Source: an uncultured Candidatus Saccharibacteria bacterium
Lineage (GTDB): Bacteria; Patescibacteriota; Saccharimonadia; Saccharimonadales; Saccharimonadaceae
Assembly (NCBI GenBank): GCA_938041435.1
Contig: CALISR010000007.1
Coordinates: 111,111 to 175,110, forward strand
Reading direction: 5' to 3'
DNA: 64,000 bases
In this document: positions 17,494 to 25,341 of the stretch, piece by piece
Layout of the letters: each line of letters starts with the position of its first letter
Position numbering within the stretch: position 1 is the stretch's first letter
Notes under the pieces: generated by a model
The model's database searches: none
What the model was told of the DNA's origin: nothing
Seen by the model: the letters and a program-made list of their open reading frames with translations, nothing else
Translations under genes and position numbers: made by a program

Positions 17494-18027
17494 CTACCTG
17501 AGCCGCTCCACTACCCCATCAGATAGCACCCGCACCAAGCGTGATGGCGGTGTATCAGTCGGCACAGTGCCACCATCATAATAGTAATCGACACCATCAC
17601 CAAAGTACGCACGAGCTTCGGCAATAGTGCGGGCGGGCGACTGCCCTTCGAGATTGGCGCTGGGGGCAATCAACGGGCCAGTCTGACGCAAGACCGCCTG
17701 GAGCCACGGCAGCTGCGGCTGGCGATAGGCCAGCATATCATTAGCGCGGCGTAACCACTGCGGAGCATGGGGCGAATCGAGCAAGATACTCGTAGGCTGG
17801 GAGGTATCAAGCGATGGCAAGGCGGGTACATCGGCATACGTTTGGCTGGCATCGGCCACGAGGATAATGGATGATTTATTACTATCACGCCGCTTAAGAC
17901 GATACACCCGCGCTACTGCCGCTTCGTCATCTGCCCGGGCAACAATGCCATACAGGGTATCAGTCCGGAGTACTGCCACGCCACCACGCTGCAAGGTAAG
18001 CACAAGCTGGTTTAATTCATCATTCAC
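17494..18027 (-). CDS. tsaC: Threonylcarbamoyl-AMP synthase (Sua5/YrdC/YciO)
   Basis: 177 residues with the YrdC fold: GGVAVLRTDTLYGIVARAD at the start (TDTxYG motif), RVYRLKRRDSNKSSIIL (KxR-x-x-xK nucleotide/threonine site) and PSANLEGQSPA near the C-terminus. It is a single-domain TsaC type without the Sua5 extension. It forms TC-AMP for t6A37 tRNA modification. The start is GTG 18027. The promoter overlaps that of the divergent mscS gene (18034-18039), with only 20 nt between the two start codons. Confidence 0.88.
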   Translation of the reverse strand: MNDELNQLVLTLQRGGVAVLRTDTLYGIVARADDEAAVARVYRLKRRDSNKSSIILVADASQTYADVPALPSLDTSQPTSILLDSPHAPQWLRRANDMLAYRQPQLPWLQAVLRQTGPLIAPSANLEGQSPARTIAEARAYFGDGVDYYYDGGTVPTDTPPSRLVRVLSDGVVERLR

Positions 18028-18031
18028 ATCT

Positions 18032-18040
18032 GTTATACTA
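18032..18040. promoter_or_regulatory. Overlapping divergent -10 elements (tsaC / mscS)
   Basis: The plus strand carries TATACT (18034-18039), 8 nt before the mscS ATG. The same bases read TAGTAT (18040-18035) on the minus strand, 7 nt before the tsaC GTG. The 20-nt gap leaves no room for separate promoters, so the two -10 elements must share DNA. Confidence 0.6.
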
Positions 18041-18047
18041 CCATATT

Positions 18048-18881
18048 ATGAAGCCAATTACCTCACCCGAGCTCACTGCACTAGAGATTATTATCATTAT
18101 TGTCGTGGCGATTGCACTGTATTGGGTGGGACCACGTCTGGTGATGTGGCTGACGCGGCATGCCTTCGTTACCACATATCAGCGTACGCTACCTAAGAAG
18201 GATCTAGAGAAGCGACACAAGACGCTGGGCGGGCTCTTTGCTAATGTATGGCGCATTATTGTGGTGGTGATTGCGGGCTATGCTATCTTTACTCATTTTT
18301 TCAATAGCGCAGCTCTTGCGCCGCTGTTTGCGAGCGCAGGAATCATTGGTGTCGCCTTCGGGTTTGGCGCGCAGTCACTCGTTAAAGATTTTCTCTCCGG
18401 GGTATTTATTATTAGCGAAAACCAGTATCGGGTAGGAGATATTATCGAGATTGATGGCTTTGGCGGGACAGTCGAGCGGATCGGTGTACGCTCCACAGTG
18501 ATCCGCGACGTCGAGGGCAACGTCCACTTCTTCCCTAACGGTGTCGTGCAGCATGTCATCAACAAGACAATGGGCTATAGCAAAGTATACTTCACCATTA
18601 CCGTTGCGCCTGATACCAACATTAGTACCGCCAGCGATATCATCAATCGGATTGGCGAAGAAATCTCTAGTGAGGAAAAATGGCAGCACAAAGTGATCGA
18701 GCCACCACATTTCGACATTCTTGGCGACTTCAATGCGTCGTCGATTAGCCTTGTTGTCTCTGGCAAGACCCAACCATCCGACCAGTGGGCCCTCACGGCC
18801 GAGATGCGGCGGCGGATCTTGCGTGAGTTTGAGAAGGAGCACATCGAGCTCGGTGCAGCCTCGCCAGCCAAGCACAAATAA
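18048..18881 (+). CDS. mscS: MscS-family small-conductance mechanosensitive channel
   Basis: 277 residues with three membrane segments (about 10-30, 62-82, 88-120). The pore helix reads GVAFGFGAQSLVKDFLSGVFII, the TM3 signature of MscS with alternating Gly/Ala. The beta domain follows (QYRVGDIIEIDGFGGTVERIGVRST) and then the alpha/beta vestibule. The length is near the minimal MscS core. It releases solutes on hypo-osmotic shock, useful for a thin-walled epibiont. Likely leaderless, TATACT 8 nt before the ATG. Confidence 0.93.
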   Translation: MKPITSPELTALEIIIIIVVAIALYWVGPRLVMWLTRHAFVTTYQRTLPKKDLEKRHKTLGGLFANVWRIIVVVIAGYAIFTHFFNSAALAPLFASAGIIGVAFGFGAQSLVKDFLSGVFIISENQYRVGDIIEIDGFGGTVERIGVRSTVIRDVEGNVHFFPNGVVQHVINKTMGYSKVYFTITVAPDTNISTASDIINRIGEEISSEEKWQHKVIEPPHFDILGDFNASSISLVVSGKTQPSDQWALTAEMRRRILREFEKEHIELGAASPAKHK

Positions 18882-18948
18882 CCTCTGCGCCACTGCATAC
18901 ATACTACTGCTATAGTCTGTGCCAGGGAGCGGATAGCCTTGATGATTA

Positions 18949-18970
18949 CCACACTGGTATTTCTACCGGT
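18949..18970. promoter_or_regulatory. Imperfect dyad over the promoter of the 18987 gene
   Basis: ACACTGGTA-TTTC-TACCGGTGT (one mismatch per arm) lies in the -35 to -10 interval, just before TATAAT at 18975-18980. A regulator site is possible but not shown. Confidence 0.3.
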
Positions 18971-18986
18971 GTAGTATAATACACTC

Positions 18987-19835
18987 ATGAATCAGCAATT
19001 TCCTTCTTATCCTTATCAATCACAGTCGGCAGCTCCGCCTCAGGCTCAGCCCATGCCGCCAACACAATATTATCCACAGCAGCCAGTGCAAACACAGCCA
19101 CAGCAGCCAATGGCGTGGCAAGCTCCACAGCCACCAGTAGCAGCTCCGGCGCCACAGCCAGCAGCCCCAATGCCGCAGAGCAACCTCGCGCAGCTAGCAC
19201 CAGCACAGCCAACTGAGCACTCACCCACTCAGCAGCCCGCCCCACTCGTTATGCAGCCAGCTCCCCAGCCTGCACCAGTAATGATGGATGCCAATTACAG
19301 TAGCGTTTTCGACGGTACACCACTGGTCATGGCAACGCCCGTCTCGCACTATCGCAATCGCACTATCTTTAGCCAAGTGCCTTGTGTGCTCGAATGGACG
19401 ACAGCCAATCGCATCCGCGCCGTTGATTTTGACCCCCAAACAAATCAAATGATCGGTGTAGTACTCGACATCGATCCGCAGCAGATTACCAAAGCGGCGG
19501 TCGAGGCAAGCTTTATCATTATATGGGTTAATGGCCAGCGCATTCAGTTCGACTTTGCTGGAGCGAACGCCCAGCTGCTGGCCGGCCTTGGTGCCGCGGT
19601 GTCACCTGGCATTGGTGGTACTCTCTATGGCCACAATATCGAACAAGCCCTCAACAACGACTACGACTGGTGGTGGGCCGCCATCCAAGCCTACGCACCC
19701 TTCGCCAAGCTCGTCAATGGCCTCGAGCGCGACAGTATCATTATCAACAATAGTGTCAACATTGCTCTCATTCTAGGTCTTGGAATACCAATCTTGTTAG
19801 TACTGATCGCTTTTATTGCAGCAGTAATTACGTAA
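18987..19835 (+). CDS. Pro/Gln/Ala-rich protein with C-terminal membrane anchor
   Basis: 282 residues. The first about 95 are low-complexity Pro, Gln and Ala with repeated QPQ/APQP units, predicted disordered. Residues 105-250 form a folded-looking domain with FSQVPCVLEWTTANRIRAVDF and a run of Asp/Trp (NDYDWWWAAIQAYAPF). The last about 25 residues are a transmembrane helix (NIALILGLGIPILLVLIAFI), giving a tail-anchored layout. TATAAT lies 6 nt before the ATG. No family recognised; the middle domain could be a PH-like or similar beta fold, which is only a guess. Confidence 0.65.
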   Translation: MNQQFPSYPYQSQSAAPPQAQPMPPTQYYPQQPVQTQPQQPMAWQAPQPPVAAPAPQPAAPMPQSNLAQLAPAQPTEHSPTQQPAPLVMQPAPQPAPVMMDANYSSVFDGTPLVMATPVSHYRNRTIFSQVPCVLEWTTANRIRAVDFDPQTNQMIGVVLDIDPQQITKAAVEASFIIIWVNGQRIQFDFAGANAQLLAGLGAAVSPGIGGTLYGHNIEQALNNDYDWWWAAIQAYAPFAKLVNGLERDSIIINNSVNIALILGLGIPILLVLIAFIAAVIT

Positions 19836-19893
19836 TTATTTTTAAGAGCAAATCATTTGACCAATCTCCTCTGATGCGTCATAATGGGGAGCT

Positions 19894-20457
19894 ATGAAGC
19901 GCACTTTTCTTGCTGTTGTTATGATTGCTACTGCTGCACTTGGCTCTCCAGCCTATGCCGAGCCTGCTGCACCGCTTAGCAACGATCAACTCACTCAAAT
20001 AAAACAAAACTGCGTCCGCGTCAAGTCTAACCTGCGGCGCATCCACGCTAATGATGGGCTCGTCCGGGTCAACCAAGGGCAACAGTACGAGGTGATTGCT
20101 ACCCGGCTGATGGCACCACTTAATAGCCGCATCGCTCTCAATCGACTCGATGGTGTGGAGCTTGCCAAGACGACGGTAGAATACAATACCCAGCTTACCG
20201 CTTTCCGCAGCGAATACCGCCAGTACGAGGAGAAGCTATCTGAGCTGCTACGCATCGACTGCACCGACCAACCAGTCGAGTTCTATTACCGCATCAAGCC
20301 CGTGCGTGAGCAACGCAAACGAGTGGCCGATGTCGCCTTGCGGCTCAACCAGCTACTAAGCCAATATGGCTCACAGTTCGACGTATTTTATAGTAAGCAA
20401 TTCCCTGCCAAGAAGGAGGTGCCGAGTGCCCAGCAGCCAGCCCAACCAGCCCAATAA
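19894..20457 (+). CDS. Secreted helical protein (187 aa)
   Basis: Clear Sec signal peptide (MKRTFLAVVMIATAALGSPAYA, cleavage likely after AYA at residue 22), then about 150 mostly helical charged residues with two cysteines (NCVRVK and RIDCTD) that could form a disulfide, and an Ala/Gln/Pro tail. Probably extracellular or wall-associated. The next gene starts inside its 3' end in another frame, so the pair is translationally coupled. CATAAT lies 8 nt before the ATG. No family recognised. Confidence 0.7.
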   Translation: MKRTFLAVVMIATAALGSPAYAEPAAPLSNDQLTQIKQNCVRVKSNLRRIHANDGLVRVNQGQQYEVIATRLMAPLNSRIALNRLDGVELAKTTVEYNTQLTAFRSEYRQYEEKLSELLRIDCTDQPVEFYYRIKPVREQRKRVADVALRLNQLLSQYGSQFDVFYSKQFPAKKEVPSAQQPAQPAQ

Positions 20458-20845
20458 ACTCGACTTCGAGCACCAGCTGAGCACCATGCGCGAGCACCGT
20501 TTTTTGGTGATGATCTGCGGGGTGATCGCTATTGCGGGCGTCATGGTGTGGATCGCCATGGATATGTACAATACCAGTGGTGCAGCGCAGGTTGATCTCA
20601 GTCGGCCTGGCTTCCAGGAGGTGCGCAAACAAGCCGCTCGCGATGCCGAGCCCGAGACGTACAAAACTGAAGGCAGCGTCACGAAGGAGTCGCTCGACGA
20701 GTTTAAAAAAATGTACCAGCAGCGCCGCAGCAAGATCGCTGATGGCACCTTTGACCCAAACGTCCTGAGTGACGAATCCCTCCAGCTATTCTCTACCAAT
20801 AGCGACACCGAGAATCAGCAACAAACACAAGCGCCAGCTGAGTAG
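20426..20845 (+). CDS. Bitopic membrane protein (139 aa), coupled to the secreted protein
   Basis: Start GTG 20426 is chosen because AAGGAGG (20413-20419) sits 6 nt upstream, inside the preceding gene; the overlap is 32 nt. The protein has a polar N-terminus of about 30 residues, one transmembrane helix (FLVMICGVIAIAGVMVWIAM) and a polar helical exterior ending in Gln-rich sequence. It probably works with the secreted 187-residue protein at the cell surface. No family recognised. Transcription ends at the hairpin 20874-20903. Confidence 0.68.
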   Translation: MPSSQPNQPNKLDFEHQLSTMREHRFLVMICGVIAIAGVMVWIAMDMYNTSGAAQVDLSRPGFQEVRKQAARDAEPETYKTEGSVTKESLDEFKKMYQQRRSKIADGTFDPNVLSDESLQLFSTNSDTENQQQTQAPAE

Positions 20846-20873
20846 CAATAGTACCTCACGCTGGTAGCACACC

Positions 20874-20903
20874 TAAAACTCGCTTCAGTAACAAGCGAGT
20901 TTT
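20874..20903 (+). terminator. Terminator of the 19894-20845 operon
   Basis: TAAAACTCGCTT, short loop, AAGCGAGTTTTA; the stem's own 3' T-run supplies the tract. Confidence 0.8.
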
Positions 20904-21067
20904 AGCTTTCTACTAATCTGCTTCTACCTCTGTAAGACAGCTAAACTATTTTCGAGGGAGTACTCAGCGTTATTTATGCTTACAAAAGAAAAATAGCAAA
21001 AATAAAAGGATGAGGTAAGACTTTGAGCTGTAGATGGCTAGAGCTATACAGCGTAAGTCTACGAAGT

Positions 21068-21097
21068 TTGACATTTTTAGCCCTTTAGTGATATAAT
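21068..21097 (+). promoter_or_regulatory. Consensus sigma-70-type promoter
   Basis: TTGACA (21068-21073), 18-nt spacer, TATAAT (21092-21097). The hexamer abuts an ATG at 21098, so that codon cannot be in the transcript; the next in-frame ATG at 21107 would be at or near +1. Confidence 0.85.
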
Positions 21098-21106
21098 ATG
21101 GCTAAT

Positions 21107-22585
21107 ATGACTCGCTCGAAACCAGAAGCTGTACCGGATGGCTCAGTCAAAAAAACATCACGACATCTATCGCGCCGCGAGGCGTTAGCAGCGGCTGGTT
21201 TAGGAGCACTGAGTGCTCTACTCAGCGGCGACACCCCTCAGCCTTCTGCAGAACAGTGCCAAGACCACGAGAATGATTCATTCCAGCCGGTCGTTGTCCG
21301 ACTCGGCGTTGTGGCTCTTAATGCTGCTGGCTTCGAACCTGGCAAGAGTAACGAAGAGATATTCGAAGAAGTGCATGTCCATACCAGCCGCATTACCCAC
21401 ACAACTCGTGGTGCATATCAGTTCCACATGACCGAGTTTGTCTGCAACACTGCGCCAGATAGCACCCGCACCAAGGAAGATGGCACGACCGAATACTATT
21501 ACTCCAACGACCAAATCAAAAAAATCGCCGAAGAATACCGCGAGCAGCTAGACGTACAGGATGGTGAGCATTCACTCATGCTGATGGCCGTTAACACAGC
21601 AGGTGTGGAGAATGACGTACTCGGCCTTGCCTTCCAGAGCACCGACGAAGACAAAGCCAAGGGCGGCAACGGCCCGATGGTGCTCGTGCTGAGCAACAAG
21701 ACTGGTGGCAATGTATACAGCCATGAGATTGGGCACGTACTCTCGAGAGATGAGAAAAACGGCGACCCCAGCAAAGAAAAGCAGTTCGGCAAAGGCATGG
21801 GGCACGAGATGGTGATGGACTGCCTCATTACTGATGCCGAGGGCAATATAACGCAGTATTGTGCTGTCGATACCATCCAGCAGCTGCTTGCTATGGGCTG
21901 CGGCCTCAGCAAACGCGATAAGTCTGACGCTGTGAATGAATACGCCTCCCCCGTCACTGTCATGGGTAATTCTATGGTCTACACCGATGCCGATACAAAG
22001 GTGAGCCAAGTAACGAATGAGGTTACCACAACAGAGGAGCACAAACCAATCTACTCGCCCGCCGAGCTTACCTTCCTCGATTCGCGCCTCCAGGTCGAGT
22101 GCACCACGTCGACCGATGGACGCTACCCGCTCTCGTATGACTTTCGCAAGCGCTTTGCCTTGGCGTACTCGCTACCCGCCGACCACGCACTCAAGACGAT
22201 CCTCCCCAAGGCCGATACGCTGGTCTTTGCACCAATCATCGAGTATATCGATAAAGATACGCCATTTGACTCAACCGATCTAGATGCAGTGCAGCGCCGC
22301 ATTGGTGTCTTTGCCACGTGGGATAATGGCCGCGGTACGGCACTGCTAGATGTCAGCCTATTTAACAAAATCGACTACAGCGGCAAGAAAGAGAACGTCA
22401 TTTATGCCGACGAACAACTCGGCCTCGTCGCTGTCTCAGGCTACGACAAGAAGACCAAGAGCGAGTACGTGCGGGTCGTTAGCCTTAGCTCGCAAGAAGG
22501 CACTACCCTGCTAGATGAGGCGCGGACGCGCACTGCCGAGCGCAATCAGCTTCTCCTCAAGCCTAAGCAATCAAACGAGCGGTAA
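21107..22585 (+). CDS. Exported zinc metallopeptidase with Tat-like signal
   Basis: 492 residues from ATG 21107. The N-terminus has HLSRREALAAAGLGALSALL: a twin-arginine motif (S-R-R-E-A-L) before a moderately hydrophobic stretch, i.e. a Tat-type signal. The mature part has a zincin motif in SHEIGHVLSRD (HExxH around residue 208, with Asp or another ligand downstream). The domain before it contains parallel strands with VVRLGVVALNAAGF. The C-terminal half is beta-rich and charged. It is probably a secreted protease; whether this cell has TatC is not visible here. No exact family assigned. Confidence 0.75.
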   Translation: MTRSKPEAVPDGSVKKTSRHLSRREALAAAGLGALSALLSGDTPQPSAEQCQDHENDSFQPVVVRLGVVALNAAGFEPGKSNEEIFEEVHVHTSRITHTTRGAYQFHMTEFVCNTAPDSTRTKEDGTTEYYYSNDQIKKIAEEYREQLDVQDGEHSLMLMAVNTAGVENDVLGLAFQSTDEDKAKGGNGPMVLVLSNKTGGNVYSHEIGHVLSRDEKNGDPSKEKQFGKGMGHEMVMDCLITDAEGNITQYCAVDTIQQLLAMGCGLSKRDKSDAVNEYASPVTVMGNSMVYTDADTKVSQVTNEVTTTEEHKPIYSPAELTFLDSRLQVECTTSTDGRYPLSYDFRKRFALAYSLPADHALKTILPKADTLVFAPIIEYIDKDTPFDSTDLDAVQRRIGVFATWDNGRGTALLDVSLFNKIDYSGKKENVIYADEQLGLVAVSGYDKKTKSEYVRVVSLSSQEGTTLLDEARTRTAERNQLLLKPKQSNER

Positions 22586-22772
22586 GCTGGGTCTGTGCTT
22601 ATCTATCGCCCTATACTTATCTTGCGCACTATTACAATGAACATTCTGTTCAGACATTCATTGCTCTCCTTAGTGGCGAGACGTCCATTGCCTCCATTTT
22701 GTGGTTTTCATCATATCTCCACTGGCTGCTCGCTTTTACGTTTGTACCACACTATGCTATACTAACCAAGTT

Positions 22773-23315
22773 ATGAATATGAAACCTGTCCTCAAACGTT
22801 ATATTTCTGAATTTGTCTATGGTGCAGTCGATGGTACTGTCACAACCTTTGCTGTGGTGGCAGCCAGTGCTGGCGCGGGTATCTCGAGTGCAATTATCTT
22901 GGTGCTGGGCGCAGCTAACCTCATTGCCGATGGCTTCTCGATGGGTGCTAGCGCCTACCTCGCGGCCAGTGCTGAGCACGATGAATCGGCGCGGAGTACA
23001 AGTAAACGCGCCTCACCAAAAATCATCGGCTTCATGACCTTTGCTGCCTTCGTTGTCGTTGGTAGTGTGCCTGTTATCCCCTATCTTGCCCATGTGCTGG
23101 CACGCGGCTCGAGCGCGGCTCATCCTCTACTGTTTTATATCAGCTCGGGAGCTACGGCGCTCACCTTTGTAGCAATTGGCTATATCAAGGGCAAAGTTGG
23201 TGGTGAGAATCCACTCGTTGCTGCCCTGCAAACGCTCGCGCTCGGCGCTATTGCTGCCGCCCTGGCCTATGGCGCTGGAACAGTGCTCGCTGGGTGGCTT
23301 GGCGTGCAGCTGTAG
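22773..23315 (+). CDS. VIT1/CCC1-family iron/manganese transporter
   Basis: 180 residues from ATG 22773, 9 nt after TGC-TATACT. Five hydrophobic segments. The first carries the family motif EFVYGAVDGTVTTFAVVAASAGAG, followed by LVLGAANLIADGFSMGASAYLA, the Asp/Met-containing TM2 motif that binds the metal in the plant VIT1 structure. The cytoplasmic metal-binding loop is short. The C-terminal segments are Gly/Ala-rich. It likely moves Fe2+/Mn2+ out of the cytoplasm. Monocistronic by spacing. Confidence 0.9.
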   Translation: MNMKPVLKRYISEFVYGAVDGTVTTFAVVAASAGAGISSAIILVLGAANLIADGFSMGASAYLAASAEHDESARSTSKRASPKIIGFMTFAAFVVVGSVPVIPYLAHVLARGSSAAHPLLFYISSGATALTFVAIGYIKGKVGGENPLVAALQTLALGAIAAALAYGAGTVLAGWLGVQL

Positions 23316-23488
23316 GAGCTGCAAACAATTCTAATGATTCTACCTCTGTTATTTATCTTTCTTCTATAACTTGCTAAGTTTTATGGATATGAATATATTT
23401 AGTGAGTGTTCATCATTGTTTATGGCATAGTCATTAAATCATAATGGCTGGTTTCGTCACACTCTAGAAATAAGCTTGGCATCTCTGC

Positions 23489-23791
23489 TCATTTCGCCAC
23501 ACCATTCTTTGGCAACTGATCAATTAGCTCCAGTAGCTTCTCCCAATCAGCTCGCCGGGTGTGGTCGATATCGACATCAACCGCATGGTCGCGAATCGCC
23601 CAGAGGAGCGGCTCGGCCTCTGGTGTGATCCACGGCTGCATCTCGAGCGGATAGGCTAGCTGGTCAGACATAAGCACTCCATCGCCATAGTCACTCACCA
23701 GCGTGTCGATCGTATACTCTCGGCGAAGCATCCGCGCCCACGTGTGACATAGCGCGATAGCCTCTGCTCGCGTGAGGACTAACTCACTCAT
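23489..23791 (-). CDS. Hypothetical protein coupled to the MutY-like gene
   Basis: 100 residues, mostly helical, with several Trp, Leu and Asp; no membrane segment. Its ATG overlaps the stop of the upstream glycosylase gene by 4 nt (ATGA type), so it is co-translated. It ends after DWEKLLELIDQLPKNGVAK. No family recognised; the coupling suggests a DNA-repair-linked or simply co-expressed role. Confidence 0.65.
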   Translation of the reverse strand: MSELVLTRAEAIALCHTWARMLRREYTIDTLVSDYGDGVLMSDQLAYPLEMQPWITPEAEPLLWAIRDHAVDVDIDHTRRADWEKLLELIDQLPKNGVAK

Positions 23792-24543
23792 ACCAGCCCA
23801 TCCTTCCGTAGTCCATTTAGTGCAGCAGCAAAACGCGGGTCACTATGCAGCTCCTGAACAATGGCGCTCAGTGGTTGTCCCTGCGCCATGCGCCGCACAA
23901 TTTCGCCCCGCATTTGGCGCAGGCTGCCAGCAAAGCGCGACTGCCGCGTGTAGTGCCGGCTGGTGCCGAGCTGGCCCTTGCCCGCCGCCTTTAGCTCAGC
24001 GCCGTAGTCCATTAGCGCCCAGAACCACTGGCGGGACTGTTCTCTATCCATCGTCTGCTCCACCAGCGCCAGCACATCCTTATCCGCCACGCGCTCCTGC
24101 CCAGCAAAAAAGTGATTAAAATACACCGTGCGGATATTGGTCTCTACAAAGGCGGTTGGGATTTGATGCACGTAATTCATGATGGCTCCAGCGGTATTTA
24201 CGCCAATACCAGGCAACGCCACAAGGTCGGCCTGCGTCGCAATAGGTGCACCAGCAGCAAGCGCCTGCGCCGCGCTGTGTAGATACTTGGCCCGGCGATT
24301 ATACCCCAAGCCCTGCCATGCCTGTAGCACCGCTGGCAGCTGAGCGACCGCTAAGGCCTCGATGGTCGGGAATCGGGTAGTAAACTCGGCAAACTTAGGC
24401 AGTACCCGCGCTACCTGCGTCTGCTGCAGCATCAGCTCACTGACCAGCACATAGTACAGCGTTGGCTGGCTGCGCCACGGCATAGGGCGGTAGAGCTGCT
24501 TGGCTTTGTGCCATATCATGGCTTGGAATTGTGCTGTGTCCAT
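23788..24543 (-). CDS. mutY: MutY-like adenine glycosylase (HhH-GPD), no Fe-S cluster
   Basis: 251 residues. It has the MutY pattern PWRSQPTLYYVLVSELMLQQTQV, including the catalytic-site Glu in SELMLQQT, the helix-hairpin-helix LPGIGVNTAGAI, and FVETNIRTVYFNHFF. In MutY/EndoIII the last block carries the catalytic Asp (VDTHI/LDGNV); here that position is Glu. The C-terminal C-x6-C-x2-C-x5-C iron-sulfur loop and the Nudix-like recognition domain are absent, so it is about 100 residues shorter than E. coli MutY. A role in 8-oxoG:A repair is likely but not certain. TATACT lies 6 nt before the ATG. Confidence 0.82.
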   Translation of the reverse strand: MDTAQFQAMIWHKAKQLYRPMPWRSQPTLYYVLVSELMLQQTQVARVLPKFAEFTTRFPTIEALAVAQLPAVLQAWQGLGYNRRAKYLHSAAQALAAGAPIATQADLVALPGIGVNTAGAIMNYVHQIPTAFVETNIRTVYFNHFFAGQERVADKDVLALVEQTMDREQSRQWFWALMDYGAELKAAGKGQLGTSRHYTRQSRFAGSLRQMRGEIVRRMAQGQPLSAIVQELHSDPRFAAALNGLRKDGLV

Positions 24544-24549
24544 AGGTAT

Positions 24550-24557
24550 AGTATACT
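24550..24557. promoter_or_regulatory. Palindromic bidirectional -10 (AGTATACT)
   Basis: The perfect palindrome AGTATACT gives TATACT on the plus strand (24552-24557), 6 nt before the ATG at 24564, and TATACT on the minus strand (24555-24550), 6 nt before the mutY ATG at 24543. Both divergent genes appear leaderless from one shared element. Confidence 0.75.
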
Positions 24558-24563
24558 AGAAGG

Positions 24564-24740
24564 ATGAAACTATCTCGACTTATTCTCACAATCGCTATTG
24601 TCATTATTGCCGCGTGGCTACTTGGTGTTGTACTGAAGCTAGCCGCATGGGTTATCAACGGGCTACTCTCGCTCGCCGCAATCGTCGTCATTATCTGGCT
24701 TATTATGATGTTCATCGAGAGTCGCAAAAAACAGAAATAA
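24564..24740 (+). CDS. Small two-helix membrane protein (58 aa)
   Basis: ATG 24564 to TAA 24740, 58 residues: MKLSRLILTIAIVIIAAWLL opens the first hydrophobic helix, a short turn (AAWVINGL) leads to a second helix (SLAAIVVIIWLIMMFI), and the tail is ESRKKQK. It resembles small membrane proteins of the YccF/DUF-type hairpins in topology only. Its start is fixed by the shared palindromic promoter. A terminator-like hairpin follows at 24795-24815. Confidence 0.6.
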   Translation: MKLSRLILTIAIVIIAAWLLGVVLKLAAWVINGLLSLAAIVVIIWLIMMFIESRKKQK

Positions 24741-25074
24741 TTTTCTGAGCTGCGTCGCTCTGTTACATTAGCTTTACTATGATAATGTAGCCAAGAACAG
24801 TTGGCGCTGTTCGTTTTGTAAAGTTTCCTCTTCTTCGTCTTCGCTATGCTCTTGTGCGAGGCAATACAGTATGTAAGAGCTGCGCATCATTTTCCTTTAA
24901 CCCTATGTAAAAGGTTTGGTTTTTATCTCACTTCCATAGGGTGTTTCTTGTAAAGCGAGAGTGACATAGGGTACTAGTATAGCAATACATTACTTGATGT
25001 ATACGCACGCTCTACCTCTGTTACTATGTTTTCACTCATCGACCGTGCCTAGCTCATGCGCTATACTAAGAACA
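24741..25074. other. Intergenic region with hairpins and a repeated CCCTATG motif
   Basis: GAACAG-TTGGCG-CTGTTC-GTTTT (24795-24815) is a probable terminator for the 58-residue gene. Further on, CCCTATG (about 24901) pairs with CATAGGG (about 24937) across roughly 30 nt, and a third copy, ACATAGGG, lies near 24964. No gene seen; a small RNA is possible. The promoter TATACT at 25062-25067 serves the next gene. Confidence 0.45.
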
Positions 25075-25341
25075 ATGGATGATGAACTGTATCTTGATGA
25101 AGTCGTGGAGGTGGTAGCGATTTTTCGGCGCGGGCATCAGCCGTGCCAGCCAGTCAAATTTCGGCGCGGCAATGGCCAAGAAGTGACGATTCGGCGAGTC
25201 GGCCTGGGCTTCGAGCATCAGCGCGGCGCACGCACGGTGCATATCTTCGATGTGACAGATGAGCAGGCTGATTACCGCCTGGAGTTTGACAGTATTACAC
25301 TGGTGTGGCGGCTCACACGAGAGGCCGATCATGTCTCATAG
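25075..25341 (+). CDS. Small beta-rich protein co-translated with Y-family polymerase
   Basis: 88 residues from ATG 25075, 7 nt after TATACT. Predicted beta-rich: EVVAIFRRGHQPCQPVKFRR, then VTIRRVGLGFEH and YRLEFDSITLVWRLTRE. Its 3' end overlaps the polymerase start by 11 nt, so translation is coupled. Actinobacterial dinB genes often have a small DUF6504-type partner of similar size and pattern; relationship to that family is my guess and not established. It may modulate lesion bypass. Confidence 0.65.
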   Translation: MDDELYLDEVVEVVAIFRRGHQPCQPVKFRRGNGQEVTIRRVGLGFEHQRGARTVHIFDVTDEQADYRLEFDSITLVWRLTREADHVS

